Shown: one piece after another, positions 25,407 through 39,300 of the stretch | Position numbering within the stretch: the stretch's first letter is position 1 | Layout of the letters: each line of letters begins with the position of its first letter | NCBI GenBank assembly: GCA_963995525.1 | Contig: OZ023207.1 | Location: forward strand, 2,610,344 to 2,674,343 | From: Escarpia spicata | Taxonomy: Eukaryota; Annelida; Polychaeta; Sabellida; Siboglinidae | Direction: 5' to 3' | Length of the DNA stretch: 64,000 bases | The notes under the pieces: model-generated | The model's input: the letters and a program-made list of their open reading frames with translations, nothing else | Told to the model about the DNA's origin: nothing | Databases searched by the model: none | Position numbers and translations under genes: made by a program

Positions 25407-28400
25407 CCAGGCTATCTCAGTTGTTTTACTGTAGACTTACAGTAGATATTGGTACATTCAGTAGAACTCCTCCAAGCTGCCATCGATTCAATATGGCCAG
25501 GCTATCTCAGTTGTTTTACTGTAGACTTACAGTAGATATTGTTACATACAGTAGAACTCCTCCAAGCTGCCATCGATTCAATACGGCCAGGCTATCTCAG
25601 TTGTTTTACTGTAGACTTACAGTAGATATTGTTACATTCAGTAGAACTCCTCCAAGTTGCCATCGATTCAATATGGCCAAGCTATCTCAGTTGTTTTACT
25701 GTAGACTTACAGTAGATATTGTTACATACAGTAGAACTCCTCCAAGCTGCCATCGATTCAATACGGCCAGGCTATCTCAGTTGTTTTACTGTTGACTTAC
25801 AGTAGATATTGCTACATACAGTAGAACTCCTCCAAGCAGCCGTCGATTCAATACGGCCAGGCTATGTCAGTTGTTTTACTGTACACTTACAGTAGATATT
25901 GCTACATACAGTAGAACTCCTCCAAGCAGCCATCGATCCAATACGGCCAGGCTATCTCAGTTGTTTTACTGTAGACTTACAGTAGATATTGCTACATACA
26001 GTAGAACTCCTCCAAGCTGCCATCGATTCAATACGGCCAGGCTATGTCAGTTGTTTTACTGTAGACTTACAGTAGATATTGTTACATACAGTAGAACTCC
26101 TCCAAGCTGCCATCGATTCAATACGGCCAGGTTATCTCAGTTGTTTTACTGTTGACTTACAGTAGATAATGCTACATACAGTAGAACTCCTCCAAGCAGC
26201 CATCGATTCAATATGGCCAGGCTATCTCAGTTGTTTTACTGTACAATTACAGTAGATATTGCTACATACAGTAGAACTCCTCCAAGCTGCCGTCGATTCA
26301 GTGCGGCCAGGCTATCTCAGTTGTTTTACTGTACACTTACAGTAGATATTGCTACATACAGTAGAACTCTTCCAAGCTGCCATCGATTCAATGCAGCCAG
26401 GCTATCTCAGTTGTTTTACTGTACACTTATAGTAGATATTGCTACATACAGTAGAACTCCTCCAAGCTGCCATCGATTCAATACGGCCAGGCTATCTCAG
26501 TTGTTTTACTGTACACTTACAGTAGATATTGCTACATACAGTAGAATTCCTCCAAGCTGCCATCGATTCAATACGGCCAGGCTATCTCAGTTGTTTTACT
26601 GTAGACTTACAGTAGATATTGTTACATACAGTAGAACTCCTCCAAGCTGCCATCGATTCAATATGGCCAGGCTATCTCAGTTGTTTTACTGTAGACTTAC
26701 AGTAGATATTGGTACATACAGTAGAACTCCTCCAAGCTGCCATCGATTCAATATGGCCATGCTATCTCAGTTGTTTTACTGTAGACTTACAGTAGATATT
26801 GTTACATACAGTAGAACTCCTCCAAGCTGCCATCGATTCAATACGGCCAGGCTATCTCAGTTGTTTTACTGTAGACTTACAGTAGATATTGTTACATTCA
26901 GTAGAACTCCTCCAAGTTGCCATCGATTCAATATGGCCAGGCTATCTCAGTTGTTTTACTGTAGACTTAGAGTAGATATTGTTACATACAGTAGAAGTCC
27001 TCCAAGCTGCCATCGATTCAATACGGCCAGGCTATCTCAGTTGTTTTACTGTTGACTTACAGTAGATATTGCTACATACAGTAGAACTCCTCCAAGCAGC
27101 CGTCGATTCAATACGGCCAGGCTATGTCAGTTGTTTTACTGTACACTTACAGTAGATATTGCTACATACAGTAGAACTCCTCCAAGCAGCCATCCATCCA
27201 ATACGGCCAGGCTATCTCAGTTGTTTTACTGTAGACTTACAGTAGATATTGCTACATACAGTAGAACTCCTCCAAGCTGCCATCGATTCAATACGGCCAG
27301 GCTATGTCAGTTGTTTTACTGTACACTTACAGTAGATATTGCAACATACAGTAGAACTCCTCCAAGCAGCCATCGATCCAATACGGCCAGGCTATCTCAG
27401 TTGTTTTACTGTAGACTTACAGTAGATATTGCTACATACAGTAGAACTCCTCCAAACAGCCATCGATTCAATATGGCCAGGCTATCTCAGTTGTTTTACT
27501 GTAGACTTACAGTAGATATTGCTACATACAGTAGAACTCCTCCAAGCAGCCATCGATTCAATATGGCCAGGCTATCTCAGTTGTTTTACTGTACAATTAC
27601 AGTAGATATTGCTACATACAGTAGAACTCCTCCAAGCTGCCGTCGATTCAGTGCGGCCAGGCTATCTCAGTTGTTTTACTATACACTTACAGTAGATATT
27701 GCTACATACAGTAGAACTCTTCCAAGCTGCCATCGATTCAATGCAGCCAGGCTATCTCAGTTGATTTACTGTACACTTATAGTAGATATTGCTATATACA
27801 GTAGAACTCCTCCAAGCTGCCATCGATTCAATACGGCCAGGCTATCTCAGTTGTTTTACTGTAGACTTACAGTAGATATTGTTACATTCAGTAGAACTCC
27901 TCCAAGTTGCCATCGATTCAATATGGCCAGGCTATCTCAGTTGTTTTACTGTAGACTTACAGTAGATATTGTTACATACAGTAGAACTCCTCCAAGCTGC
28001 CATCGATTCAATACGGCCAGGCTATCTCAGTTGTTTTACTGTTGACTTACAGTAGATATTGCTACATACAGTAGAACTCCTCCAAGCAGCCGTCGATTCA
28101 ATACGGCCAGGCTATGTCAGTTGTTTTACTGTACACTTACAGTAGATATTGCTACATACAGTAGAACTCCTCCAAGCAGCCATCGATCCAATACGGCCAG
28201 GCTATCTCAGTTGTTTTACTGTAGACTTACAGTAGATATTGCTACATACAGTAGAACTCCTCCAAGCTGCCATCGATTCAATACGGCCAGGCTATGTCAG
28301 TTGTTTTACTGTAGACTTACAGTAGATATTGTTACATACAGTAGAACTCCTCCAAGCTGCCATCGATTCAATACGGCCAGGTTATCTCAGTTGTTTTACT

Positions 28401-31360
28401 GTTGACTTACAGTAGATAATGCTACATACAGTAGAACTCCTCCAAGCAGCCATCGATTCAATATGGCCAGGCTGTCTCAGTTGTTTTACTGTACAATTAC
28501 AGTAGATATTGCTACATACAGTAGAACTCCTCCAAGCTGCCGTCGATTCAGTGCGGCCAGGCTATCTCAGTTGTTTTACTGTACACTTACAGTAGATATT
28601 GCTACATACAGTAGAACTCTTCCAAGCTGCCATCGATTCAATGCAGCCAGGCTATCTCAGTTGTTTTACTGTACACTTATAGTAGATATTGCTACATACA
28701 GTAGAACTCCTCCAAGCTGCCATCGATTCAATACGGCCAGGCTATCTCAGTTGTTTTACTGTACACTTACAGTAGATATTGCTACATACAGTAGAATTCC
28801 TCCAAGCTGCCATCGATTCAATACGGCCAGGCTATCTCAGTTGTTTTACTGTAGACTTACAGTAGATATTGTTACATACAGTAGAACTCCTCCAAGCTGC
28901 CATCGATTCAATATGGCCATGCTATCTCAGTTGTTTTACTGTAGACTTACAGTAGATATTGTTACATACAGTAGAACTCCTCCAAGCTGCCATCGATTCA
29001 ATACGGCCAGGCTATCTCAGTTGTTTTACTGTAGACTTACAGTAGATATTGTTACATTCAGTAGAACTCCTCCAAGTTGCCATCGATTCAATATGGCCAG
29101 GCTATCTCTGTTGTTTTACTGTAGACTTACAGTAGATATTGTTACATACAGTAGAAGTCCTCCAAGCTGCCATCGATTCAATACGGCCAGGCTATCTCAG
29201 TTGTTTTACTGTTGACTTACAGTAGATATTGCTACATACAGTAGAACTCCTCCAAGCAGCCGTCGATTCAATACGGCCAGGCTATGTCAGTTGTTTTACT
29301 GTACACTTACAGTAGATATTGCAACATACAGTAGAACTCCTCCAAGCAGCCATCGATCCAATACGGCCAGGCTATCTCAGTTGTTTTACTGTAGACTTAC
29401 AGTAGATATTGCTACATACAGTAGAACTCCTCCAAACAGCCATCGATTCAATATGGCCAGGCTATCTCAGTTGTTTTACTGTAGACTTACAGTAGATATT
29501 GCTACATACAGTAGAACTCCTCCAAGCAGCCATCGATTCAATATGGCCAGGCTATCCCAGTTGTTTTACTGTACAATTACAGTAGATATTGCTACATACA
29601 GTAGAACTCCTCCAAGCTGCCGTCGATTCAGTGCGGCCAGGCTATCTCAGTTGTTTTACTGTACACTTACAGTAGATATTGCTACATACAGTAGAACTCA
29701 TCCAAGCTGCCATCGATTCAATACGGCCAGGCTATCTCAGTTGTTTTACTGTACACTTACAATAGATATTGCTACATACAGTAGAATTCCTCCAAGCTGC
29801 CATCGATTCAATACGGCCAGGCTATCTCAGTTGTTTTACTGTAGACTTACAGTAGATATTGTTACATATAGTAGAACTCCTCCAAGCTGCCATCGATTCA
29901 ATATGGCCAGGCTATGTCAGTTGTTTTACTGTACACTTACAGTAGATATTGCTACATACAGTAGAACTCCTCCAAGCAGCCATCGATCCAATACGGCCAG
30001 GCTATCTCAGTTGTTTTACTGTAGACTTACAGTAGATATTGCTACATACAGTAGAACTCCTCCAAGCAGCCATCGATTCAATATGGCCAGGCTATCTCAG
30101 TTGTTTTACTGTAGACTTACAGTACATATTGCTACATACAGTAGAACTCCTCCAAGCAGCCATCGATTCAATATTGCCAGGCTATCTCAGTTGTTTTACT
30201 GTACAATTACAGTAGATATTGCTACATACAGTAGAAATCCTACAAGCTGCCGTCGATTCAGTGCGGCCAGGCTATCTCAGTTGTTTTACTGTACACTTAC
30301 AATAGATATTGCTACATACAGTAGAACTCTTCCAAGCTGCCATCGATTCAATGCAGCCAGGCTATCTCAGTTGTTTTACTGTACACTTACAGTAGATATT
30401 GCTACATACAGTAGAACTCCTCCAAGCTGCCATCGATTCAATACGGCCAGGCTATGTCAGTTGTTTTACTGTAGACTTACAGTAGATATTGTTACATACA
30501 GTAGAACTCCTCCAAGCTGCCATCGATTCAATACGGCCAGGTTATCTCAGTTGTTTTACTGTTGACTTACAGTAGATAATGCTACATACAGTAGAACTCC
30601 TCCAAGCAGCCATCGATTCAATATGGCCAGGCTATCTCAGTTGTTTTACTGTACAATTACAGTAGATATTGCTACATACAGTAGAACTCCTCCAAGCTGC
30701 CGTCGATTCAGTGCGGCCAGGCTATCTCAGTTGTTTTACTGTACACTTACAGTAGATATTGCTACATACAGTAGAACTCTTCCAAGCTGCCATCGATTCA
30801 ATGCAGCCAGGCTATCTCAGTTGTTTTACTGTACACTTATAGTAGATATTGCTACATACAGTAGAACTCCTCCAAGCTGCCATCGATTCAATATGGCCAT
30901 GCTATCTCAGTTGTTTTACTGTAGACTTACAGTAGATATTGTTACATACAGTAGAACTCCTCCAAGCAGCCATCGATCCAATACGGCCAGGCTATCTCAG
31001 TTGTTTTACTGTAGACTTAGAGTAGATATTGCTACATACAGTAGAACTCCTCCAAGCTGCCATCGATTCAATACGGCCAGGCTATGTCAGTTGTTTTACT
31101 GTACACTTACAGTAGATATTGCAACATACAGTAGAACTCCTCCAAGCAGCCATCGATCCAATACGGCCAGGCTATCTCAGTTGTTTTACTGTAGACTTAC
31201 AGTAGATATTGCTACATACAGTAGAACTCCTCCAAACAGCCATCGATTCAATATGGCCAGGCTATCTCAGTTGTTTTACTGTAGACTTACAGTAGATATT
31301 GCTACATACAGTAGAACTCCTCCAAGCAGCCATCGATTCAGTATGGCCAGGCTATCTCAG

Positions 31361-32260
31361 TTGTTTTACTGTACAATTACAGTAGATATTGCTACATACA
31401 GTTGAACTCCTCCAAGCTGCCGTCGATTCAGTGCGGCCAGGCTATCTCAGTTGTTTTACTGTACACTTACAGTAGATATTGCTACATACAGTAGAACTCA
31501 TCCAAGCTGCCATCGATTCAATACGGCCAGGCTATCTCAGTTGTTTTACTCTACACTTACAATAGATATTGCTACATACAGTAGAATTCCTCCAAGCTGC
31601 CATCGATTCAATACGGCCAGGCTATCTCAGTTGTTTTACTGTAGACTTACAGTAGATATTGTTACATATAGTAGAACTCCTCCAAGCTGCCATCGATTCA
31701 ATATGGCCAGGCTATGTCAGTTGTTTTACTGTACACTTACAGTAGATATTGCTACATACAGTAGAACTCCTCCAAGCAGCCATCGATCCAATACGGCCAG
31801 GCTATCTCAGTTGTTTTACTGTACAATTACAGTAGATATTGCTACATACAGTTGAACTCCTCCAAGCTGCCGTCGATTCAGTGCGGCCAGGCTATCTCAG
31901 TTGTTTTACTGTACACTTACAGTAGATATTGCTACATACAGTAGAACTCATCCAAGCTGCCATCGATTCAATACGGCCAGGCTATCTCAGTTGTTTTACT
32001 GTACACTTACAATAGATATTGCTACATACAGTAGAATTCCTCCAAGCTGCCATCGATTCAATACGGCCAGGCTATCTCAGTTGTTTTACTGTAGACTTAC
32101 AGTAGATATTGTTACATATAGTAGAACTCCTCCAAGCTGCCATCGATTCAATATGGCCAGGCTATGTCAGTTGTTTTACTGTACACTTACAGTAGATATT
32201 GCTACATACAGTAGAACTCCTCCAAGCAGCCATCGATCCAATACGGCCAGGCTATCTCAG
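31361..32260. repeat. 450-bp (five-monomer) local tandem duplication inside the satellite
   Basis: Positions 31361-31810 and 31811-32260 carry the same five monomer variants, including the rare CAGTTGAACTCC found at 31399 and 31849. One visible difference is ACTCTACAC (first copy, near 31549) versus ACTGTACAC (second copy). This is a young unequal-exchange or slippage event nested in the older higher-order pattern. Confidence 0.85.
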
Positions 32261-35200
32261 TTGTTTTACTGTAGACTTACAGTAGATATTGCTACATACA
32301 GTAGAACTCCTCCAAGCAGCCATCGATTCAATATGGCCAGGCTATCTCAGTTGTTTTACTGTATACTTACAGTACATATTGCTACATACAGTAGAACTCC
32401 TCCAAGCAGCCATCGATTCAATATGGCCAGGCTATCTCAGTTGTTTTACTGTACAATTACAGTAGATATTGCTACATACAGTAGAAATCCTCCAAGCTGC
32501 CGTCGATTCAGTGCGGCCAGGCTATCTCAGTTGTTTTACTGTACACTTACAATAGATATTGCTACATACAGTAGAACTCTTCCAAGCTGCCATCGATTCA
32601 ATGCAGCCAGGCTATCTCAGTTGTTTTACTGTACACTTATAGTAGATATTGCTACATACAGTAGAACTCATCCAAGCTGCCATCGATTCAATACGGCCAG
32701 GCTATCTCAGTTGTTTTACTGTAGACTTACAGTAGATATTGTTACATATAGTAGAACTCCTCCAAGCTGCCATCGATTCAATATGGCCAGGCTATCTCAG
32801 TTGTTTTACTGTAGACTTACAGTAGATATTGGTACATACAGTAGAACTCCTCCAAGCTGCCATCGATTCAATATGGCTAGGCTATCTCAGTTGTTTTACT
32901 GTAGACTTACAGTAGATATTGGTACATACAGCAGAACTCCTCCAAGCTGCCATCGATTCAATATGGCCAGGCTATCTCAGTTGTTTTACTGTAGACTTAC
33001 AGTAGATATTGTTACATACAGTAGAACTCCTCCAAGCTGCCATCGATTCAATACGGCCAGGCTATCTCAGTTGTTTTACTGTAGACTTACAGTAGATATT
33101 GTTACATTCAGTAGAACTCCTCCAAGTTGCCATCGATTCAATATGGCCAGGCTATCTCAGTTGTTTTACTGTAGACTTACAGTAGATATTGTTACATACA
33201 GTAGAACTCCTCCAAGCTGCCATCGATTCAATACGGCCAGGCTATCTCAGTTGTTTTACTGTTGACTTACAGTAGATATTGCTACATACAGTAGAACTCC
33301 TCCAAGCAGCCGTCGATTCAATACGGCCAGGCTATGTCAGTTGTTTTACTGTACACTTACAGTAGATATTGCTACATACAGTAGAACTCCTCCAAGCAGC
33401 CATCGATCCAATACGGCCAGGCTATCTGAGTTGTTTTACTGTAGACTTACAGTAGATATTGCTACGTACAGTAGAACTCCTCCAAGCTGCCATCGATTCA
33501 ATACGGCCAGGCTATGTCAGTTGTTTTACTGTAGACTTACAGTAGATATTGTTACATACAGTAGAACTCCTCCAAGCTGCCATCGATTCAATACGGCCAG
33601 GTTATCTCAGTTGTTTTACTGTTGACTTACAGTAGATAATGCTACATACAGTAGAACTCCTCCAAGCAGCCATCGATTCAATATGGCCAGGCTATCTCAG
33701 TTGTTTTACTGTACAATTACAGTAGATATTGCTACATACAGTAGAACTCCTCCAAGCTGCCGTCGATTCAGTGCGGCCAGGCTATCTCAGTTGTTTTACT
33801 GTACACTTACAGTAGATATTGCTACATACAGTAGAACTCTTCCAAGCTGCCATCGATTCAATGCAGCCAGGCTATCTCAGTTGTTTTACTGTACACTTAT
33901 AGTAGATATTGCTACATACAGTAGAACTCCTCCAAGCTGCCATCGATTCAATACGGCCAGGCTATCTCAGTTGTTTTACTGTACACTTACAGTAGATACT
34001 GCTACATACAGTAGAATTCCTCCAAGCTGCCATCGATTCAATACGGCCAGGCTATCTCAGTTGTTTTACTGTAGACTTACAGTAGATATTGTTACATACA
34101 GTAGAACTCCTCCAAGCTGCCATCGATTCAATATGGCCAGGCTATCTCAGTTGTTTTACTGTAGACTTACAGTAGATATTGGTACATACAGTAGAACTCC
34201 TCCAAGCTGCCATCGATTCAATATGGCCATGCTATCTCAGTTGTTTTACTGTAGACTTACAGTAGATATTGTTACATTCAGTAGAACTCCTCCAAGTTGC
34301 CATCGATTCAATATGGCCAGGCTATCTCAGTTGTTTTACTGTAGACTTACAGTAGATATTGTTACATACAGTAGAACTCCTCCAAACTGCCATCGATTCA
34401 ATACGGCCAGGCTATCTCAGTTGTTTTACTGTTGACTTACAGTAGATATTGCTACATACAGTAGAACTCCTCCAAGCAGCCGTCGATTCAATACGGCCAG
34501 GCTATGTCAGTTGTTTTACTGTACACTTACAGTAGATATTGCTACATACAGTAGAACTCCTCCAAGCAGCCATCGATCCAATACGGCCAGGCTATCTCAG
34601 TTGTTTTACTGTAGACTTACAGTAGATATTGCTACATACAGTAGAACTCCTCCAAGCTGCCATCGATTCAATACGGCCAGGCTATGTCAGTTGTTTTACT
34701 GTACACTTACAGTAGATATTGCAACATACAGTAGAACTCCTCCAAGCAGCCATCGATCCAATACGGCCAGGCTATCTCAGCTGTTTTACTGTAGACTTAC
34801 AGTAGATATTGCTACATACAGTAGAACTCCTCCAAACAGCCATCGATTCAATATGGCCAGGCTATCTCAGTTGTTTTACTGTACAATTACAGTAGATATT
34901 GCTACATACAGTAGAACTCCTCCAAGCTGCCGTCGATTCAGTGCGGCCAGGCTATCTCAGTTGTTTTACTCTACACTTACAGTAGATATTGCTACATACA
35001 GTAGAACTCATCCAAGCTGCCATCGATTCAATACGGCCAGGCTATCTCAGTTGTTTTACTGTACACTTACAATAGATATTGCTACATACAGTAGAATTCC
35101 TCCAAGCTGCCATCGATTCAATACGGCCAGGCTATCTCAGTTGTTTTACTGTAGACTTACAGTAGATATTGTTACATATAGTAGAACTCCTCCAAGCTGC

Positions 35201-36399
35201 CATCGATTCAATATGGCCAGGCTATCTCAGTTGTTTTACTGTACAATTACAGTAGATATTGCTACATACAGTAGAACTCCTCCAAGCTGCCGTCGATTCA
35301 GTGCGGCCAGGCTATCTCAGTTGTTTTACTGTACACTTACAGTAGATATTGCTACATACAGTAGAACTCTTCCAAGCTGCCATCGTTTCAATGCAGCCAG
35401 GCTATCTCAGTTGTTTTACTGTACACTTATAGTAGATATTGCTACATACAGTAGAACTCCTCCAAGCTGCCATCGATTCAATATGGCCATGCTATCTCAG
35501 TTGTTTTACTGTAGACTTACAGTAGATATTGTTACATACAGTAGAACTCCTCCAAGCTGCCATCGATTCAATACGGCCAGGCTATCTCAGTTGTTTTACT
35601 GTAGACTTACAGTAGATATTGTTACATTCAGTAGAACTCCTCCAAGTTGCCATCGATTCAATATGGCCAGGCTATCTCAGTTGTTTTACTGTAGACTTAC
35701 AGTAGATATTGTTACATACAGTAGAAGTCCTCCAAGCTGCCATCGATTCAATACGGCCAGGCTATCTCAGTTGTTTTACTGTTGACTTACAGTAGATATT
35801 GCTACATACAGTAGAACTCCTCCAAGCAGCCGTCGATTCAATACGGCCAGGCTATGTCAGTTGTTTTACTGTACACTTACAGTAGATATTGCTACATACA
35901 GTAGAACTCCTCCAAGCAGCCATCGATCCAATACGGCCAGGCTATCTCAGTTGTTTTACTGTAGACTTAGAGTAGATATTGCTACATACAGTAGAACTCC
36001 TCCAAGCTGCCATCGATTCAATACGGCCAGGCTATGTCAGTTGTTTTACTGTACACTTACAGTAGATATTGCAACATACAGTAGAACTCCTCCAAGCAGC
36101 CATCGATCCAATACGGCCAGGCTATCTCAGTTGTTTTACTGTAGACTTACAGTAGATATTGCTACATACAGTAGAACTCCTCCAAGCAGCCATCGATTCA
36201 ATATGGCCAGGCTATCTCAGTTGTTTTACTGTAGACTTACAGTACATATTGCTACATACAGTAGAACTCCTCCAAGCAGCCATCGATTCAATATGGCCAG
36301 GCTATCTCAGTAGTTTTACTGTACAATTACAGTAGATATTGCTACATACAGTAGAAATCCTCCAAGCTGCCGTCGATTCAGTGCGGCCAGGCTATCTCA

Positions 36400-39300
36400 G
36401 TTGTTTTACTGTACACTTACAATAGATATTGCTACATACAGTAGAACTCTTCCAAGCTGCCATCGATTCAATGCAGCTAGGCTATCTCAGTTGTTTTACT
36501 GTACACTTATAGTAGATATTGCTACATACAGTAGAACTCATCCAAGCTGCCATCGATTCAATACGGCCAGGCTATCTCAGTTGTTTTACTGTAGACTTAC
36601 AGTAGATATTGTTACATATAGTAGAACTCCTCCAAGCTGCCATCGATTCAATATGGCCAGGCTATCTCAGTTGTTTTACTGTAGACTTACAGTAGATATT
36701 GGTACATACAGTAGAACTCCTCCAAGCTGCCATCGATTCAATATGGCCAGGCTATCTCAGTTGTTTTACTGTAGACTTACAGTAGATATTGTTACATACA
36801 GTAGAACTCCTCCAAGCTGCCATCGATTCAATACGGCCAGGCTATCTCAGTTGTTTTACTGTAGACTTACAGTAGATATTGTTACATTCAGTAGAACTCC
36901 TCCAAGTTGCCATCGATTCAATATGGCCAGGCTATCTCAGTTGTTTTACTGTAGACTTACAGTAGATATTGTTACATACAGTAGAACTCCTCCAAGCTGC
37001 CATCGATTCAATACGGCCAGACTATCTCAGTTGTTTTACTGTTGACTTACAGTAGATATTGCTACATACAGTAGAACTCCTCCAAGCAGCCGTCGATTCA
37101 ATCAATACGGCCAGGCTATGTCAGTTGTTTTACTGTACACTTACAGTAGATATTGCTACACACAGTAGAACTCCTCCAAGAAGCCATCGATCCAATACGG
37201 CCAGGCTATCTCAGTTGTTTTACTGTAGACTTACAGTAGATATTGCTACATACAGTAGAACTCCTCCAAGCAGCCATCGATCCAATACGGCCAGGCTATC
37301 TCAGTTGTTTTACTGTAGACTTACAGTAGATATTGCTACATACAGTAGAACTCCTCCAAGCAGCCATCGATTCAATATGGCCAGGCTATCTCAGTTGTTT
37401 TACTGTAGACTTACAGTACATATTGCTACATACAGTAGAACTCCTCCAAGCAGCCATCGATTCAATATGGCCAGGCTATCTCAGTTGTTTTACTGTACAA
37501 TTACAGTAGATATTGCTACATACAGTAGAAATCCTCCAAGCTGCCGTCGATTCAGTGCGGCCAGGCTATCTCAGTTGTTTTACTGTACACTTACAGTAGA
37601 TATTGCTACATACAGTAGAACTCTTCCAAGCTGCCATCGATTCAATGCAGCCAGGCTATCTCAGTTGTTTTACTGTACACTTATAGTAGATATTGCTACA
37701 TACAGTAGAACTCATCCAAGCTGCCATCGATTCAATACGGCCAGGCTATCTCAGTTGTTTTACTGTACACTTACAGTAGATATTGCTACATACAATAGAA
37801 TTCCTCCAAGCTGCCATCGATTCAATACGGCCAGGCTATCTCAGTTGTTTTACTGTAGACTTACAGTAGATATTGTTACATATAGTAGAACTCCTCCAAG
37901 CTGCCATCGATTCAATATGGCCAGGCTATCTCAGTTGTTTTACTGTAGACTTACAGTAGATATTGGTACATACAGTAGAACTCCTCCAAGCTGCCATCGA
38001 TTCAATATGGCCAGGCTATCTCAGTTGTTTTACTGCAGACTTACAGTAGATATTGGTACATACAGTAGAACTCCTCCAAGCTGCCATCGATTCAATATGG
38101 CCAGGCTATCTCAGTTGTTTTACTGTAGACTTACAGTAGATATTGGTACATACAGTAGAACTCCTCCAAGCTGCCATCGATTCAATACGGCCAGGCTATC
38201 TCAGTTGTTTTACTGTAGACTTACAGTAGATATTGTTACATTCAGTAAAACTCCTCCAAGTTGCCATCGATTCAATATGGCCAGGCTATCTCAGTTGTTT
38301 TACTGTAGACTTACAGTAGATATTGTTACATACAGTAGAACTCCTCCAAACTGCCATCGATTCAATACGGCCAGGCTATCTCAGTTGTTTTACTGTTGAC
38401 TTACAGTAGATATTGCTACATACAGTAGAACTCCTCCAAGCAGCCGTCGATTCAATACGGCCAGGCTATGTCAGTTGTTTTACTGTACACTTACAGTAGA
38501 TATTGCTACATACAGTAGAACTCCTCCAAGCTGCCATCGATTCAATACGGCCAGGCTATCTGAGTTGTTTTACTGTAGACTTACAGTAGATATTGTTACA
38601 TACAGTAGAACTCCTCCAAGCTGCCATCGATTCAATATGGCCAGGCTATCTCAGTTGTTTTACTGTAGACTTACAGTAGATATTGGTACATACAGTAGAA
38701 CTCCTCCAAGCTGCCATCGATTCAATACGGCCAGGCTATCTCAGTTGTTTTACTGTAGACTTACAGTAGATATTGTTACATTCAGTAGAACTCCTCCAAG
38801 TTGCCATCGATTCAATATGGCCAGGCTATCTCAGTTGTTTTACTGTAGACTTACAGTAGATATTATTACATACAGTAGAACTCCTCCAAACTGCCATCGA
38901 TTCAATACGGCCAGGCTATCTCAGTTGTTTTACTGTTGATTTACAGTAGATATTGCTACATACAGTAGAACTCCTCCAAGCAGCCGTCGATTCAATACGG
39001 CCAGGCTATGTCAGTTGTTTTACTGTACACTTACAGTAGATATTGCTACATACAGTAGAACTCCTCCAAGCAGCCATCGATCCAATACGGCCAGGCTATC
39101 TCAGTTGTTTTACTGTAGACTTACAGTAGATATTGCTACATACAGTAGAACTCCTCCAAGCTGCCGTCGATTCAGTGCGGCCAGGCTATCTCAGTTGTTT
39201 TACTCTACACTTACAGTAGATATTGCTACATACAGTAGAACTCATCCAAGCTGCCATCGATTCAATACGGCCAGGCTATCTCAGTTGTTTTACTGTACAC

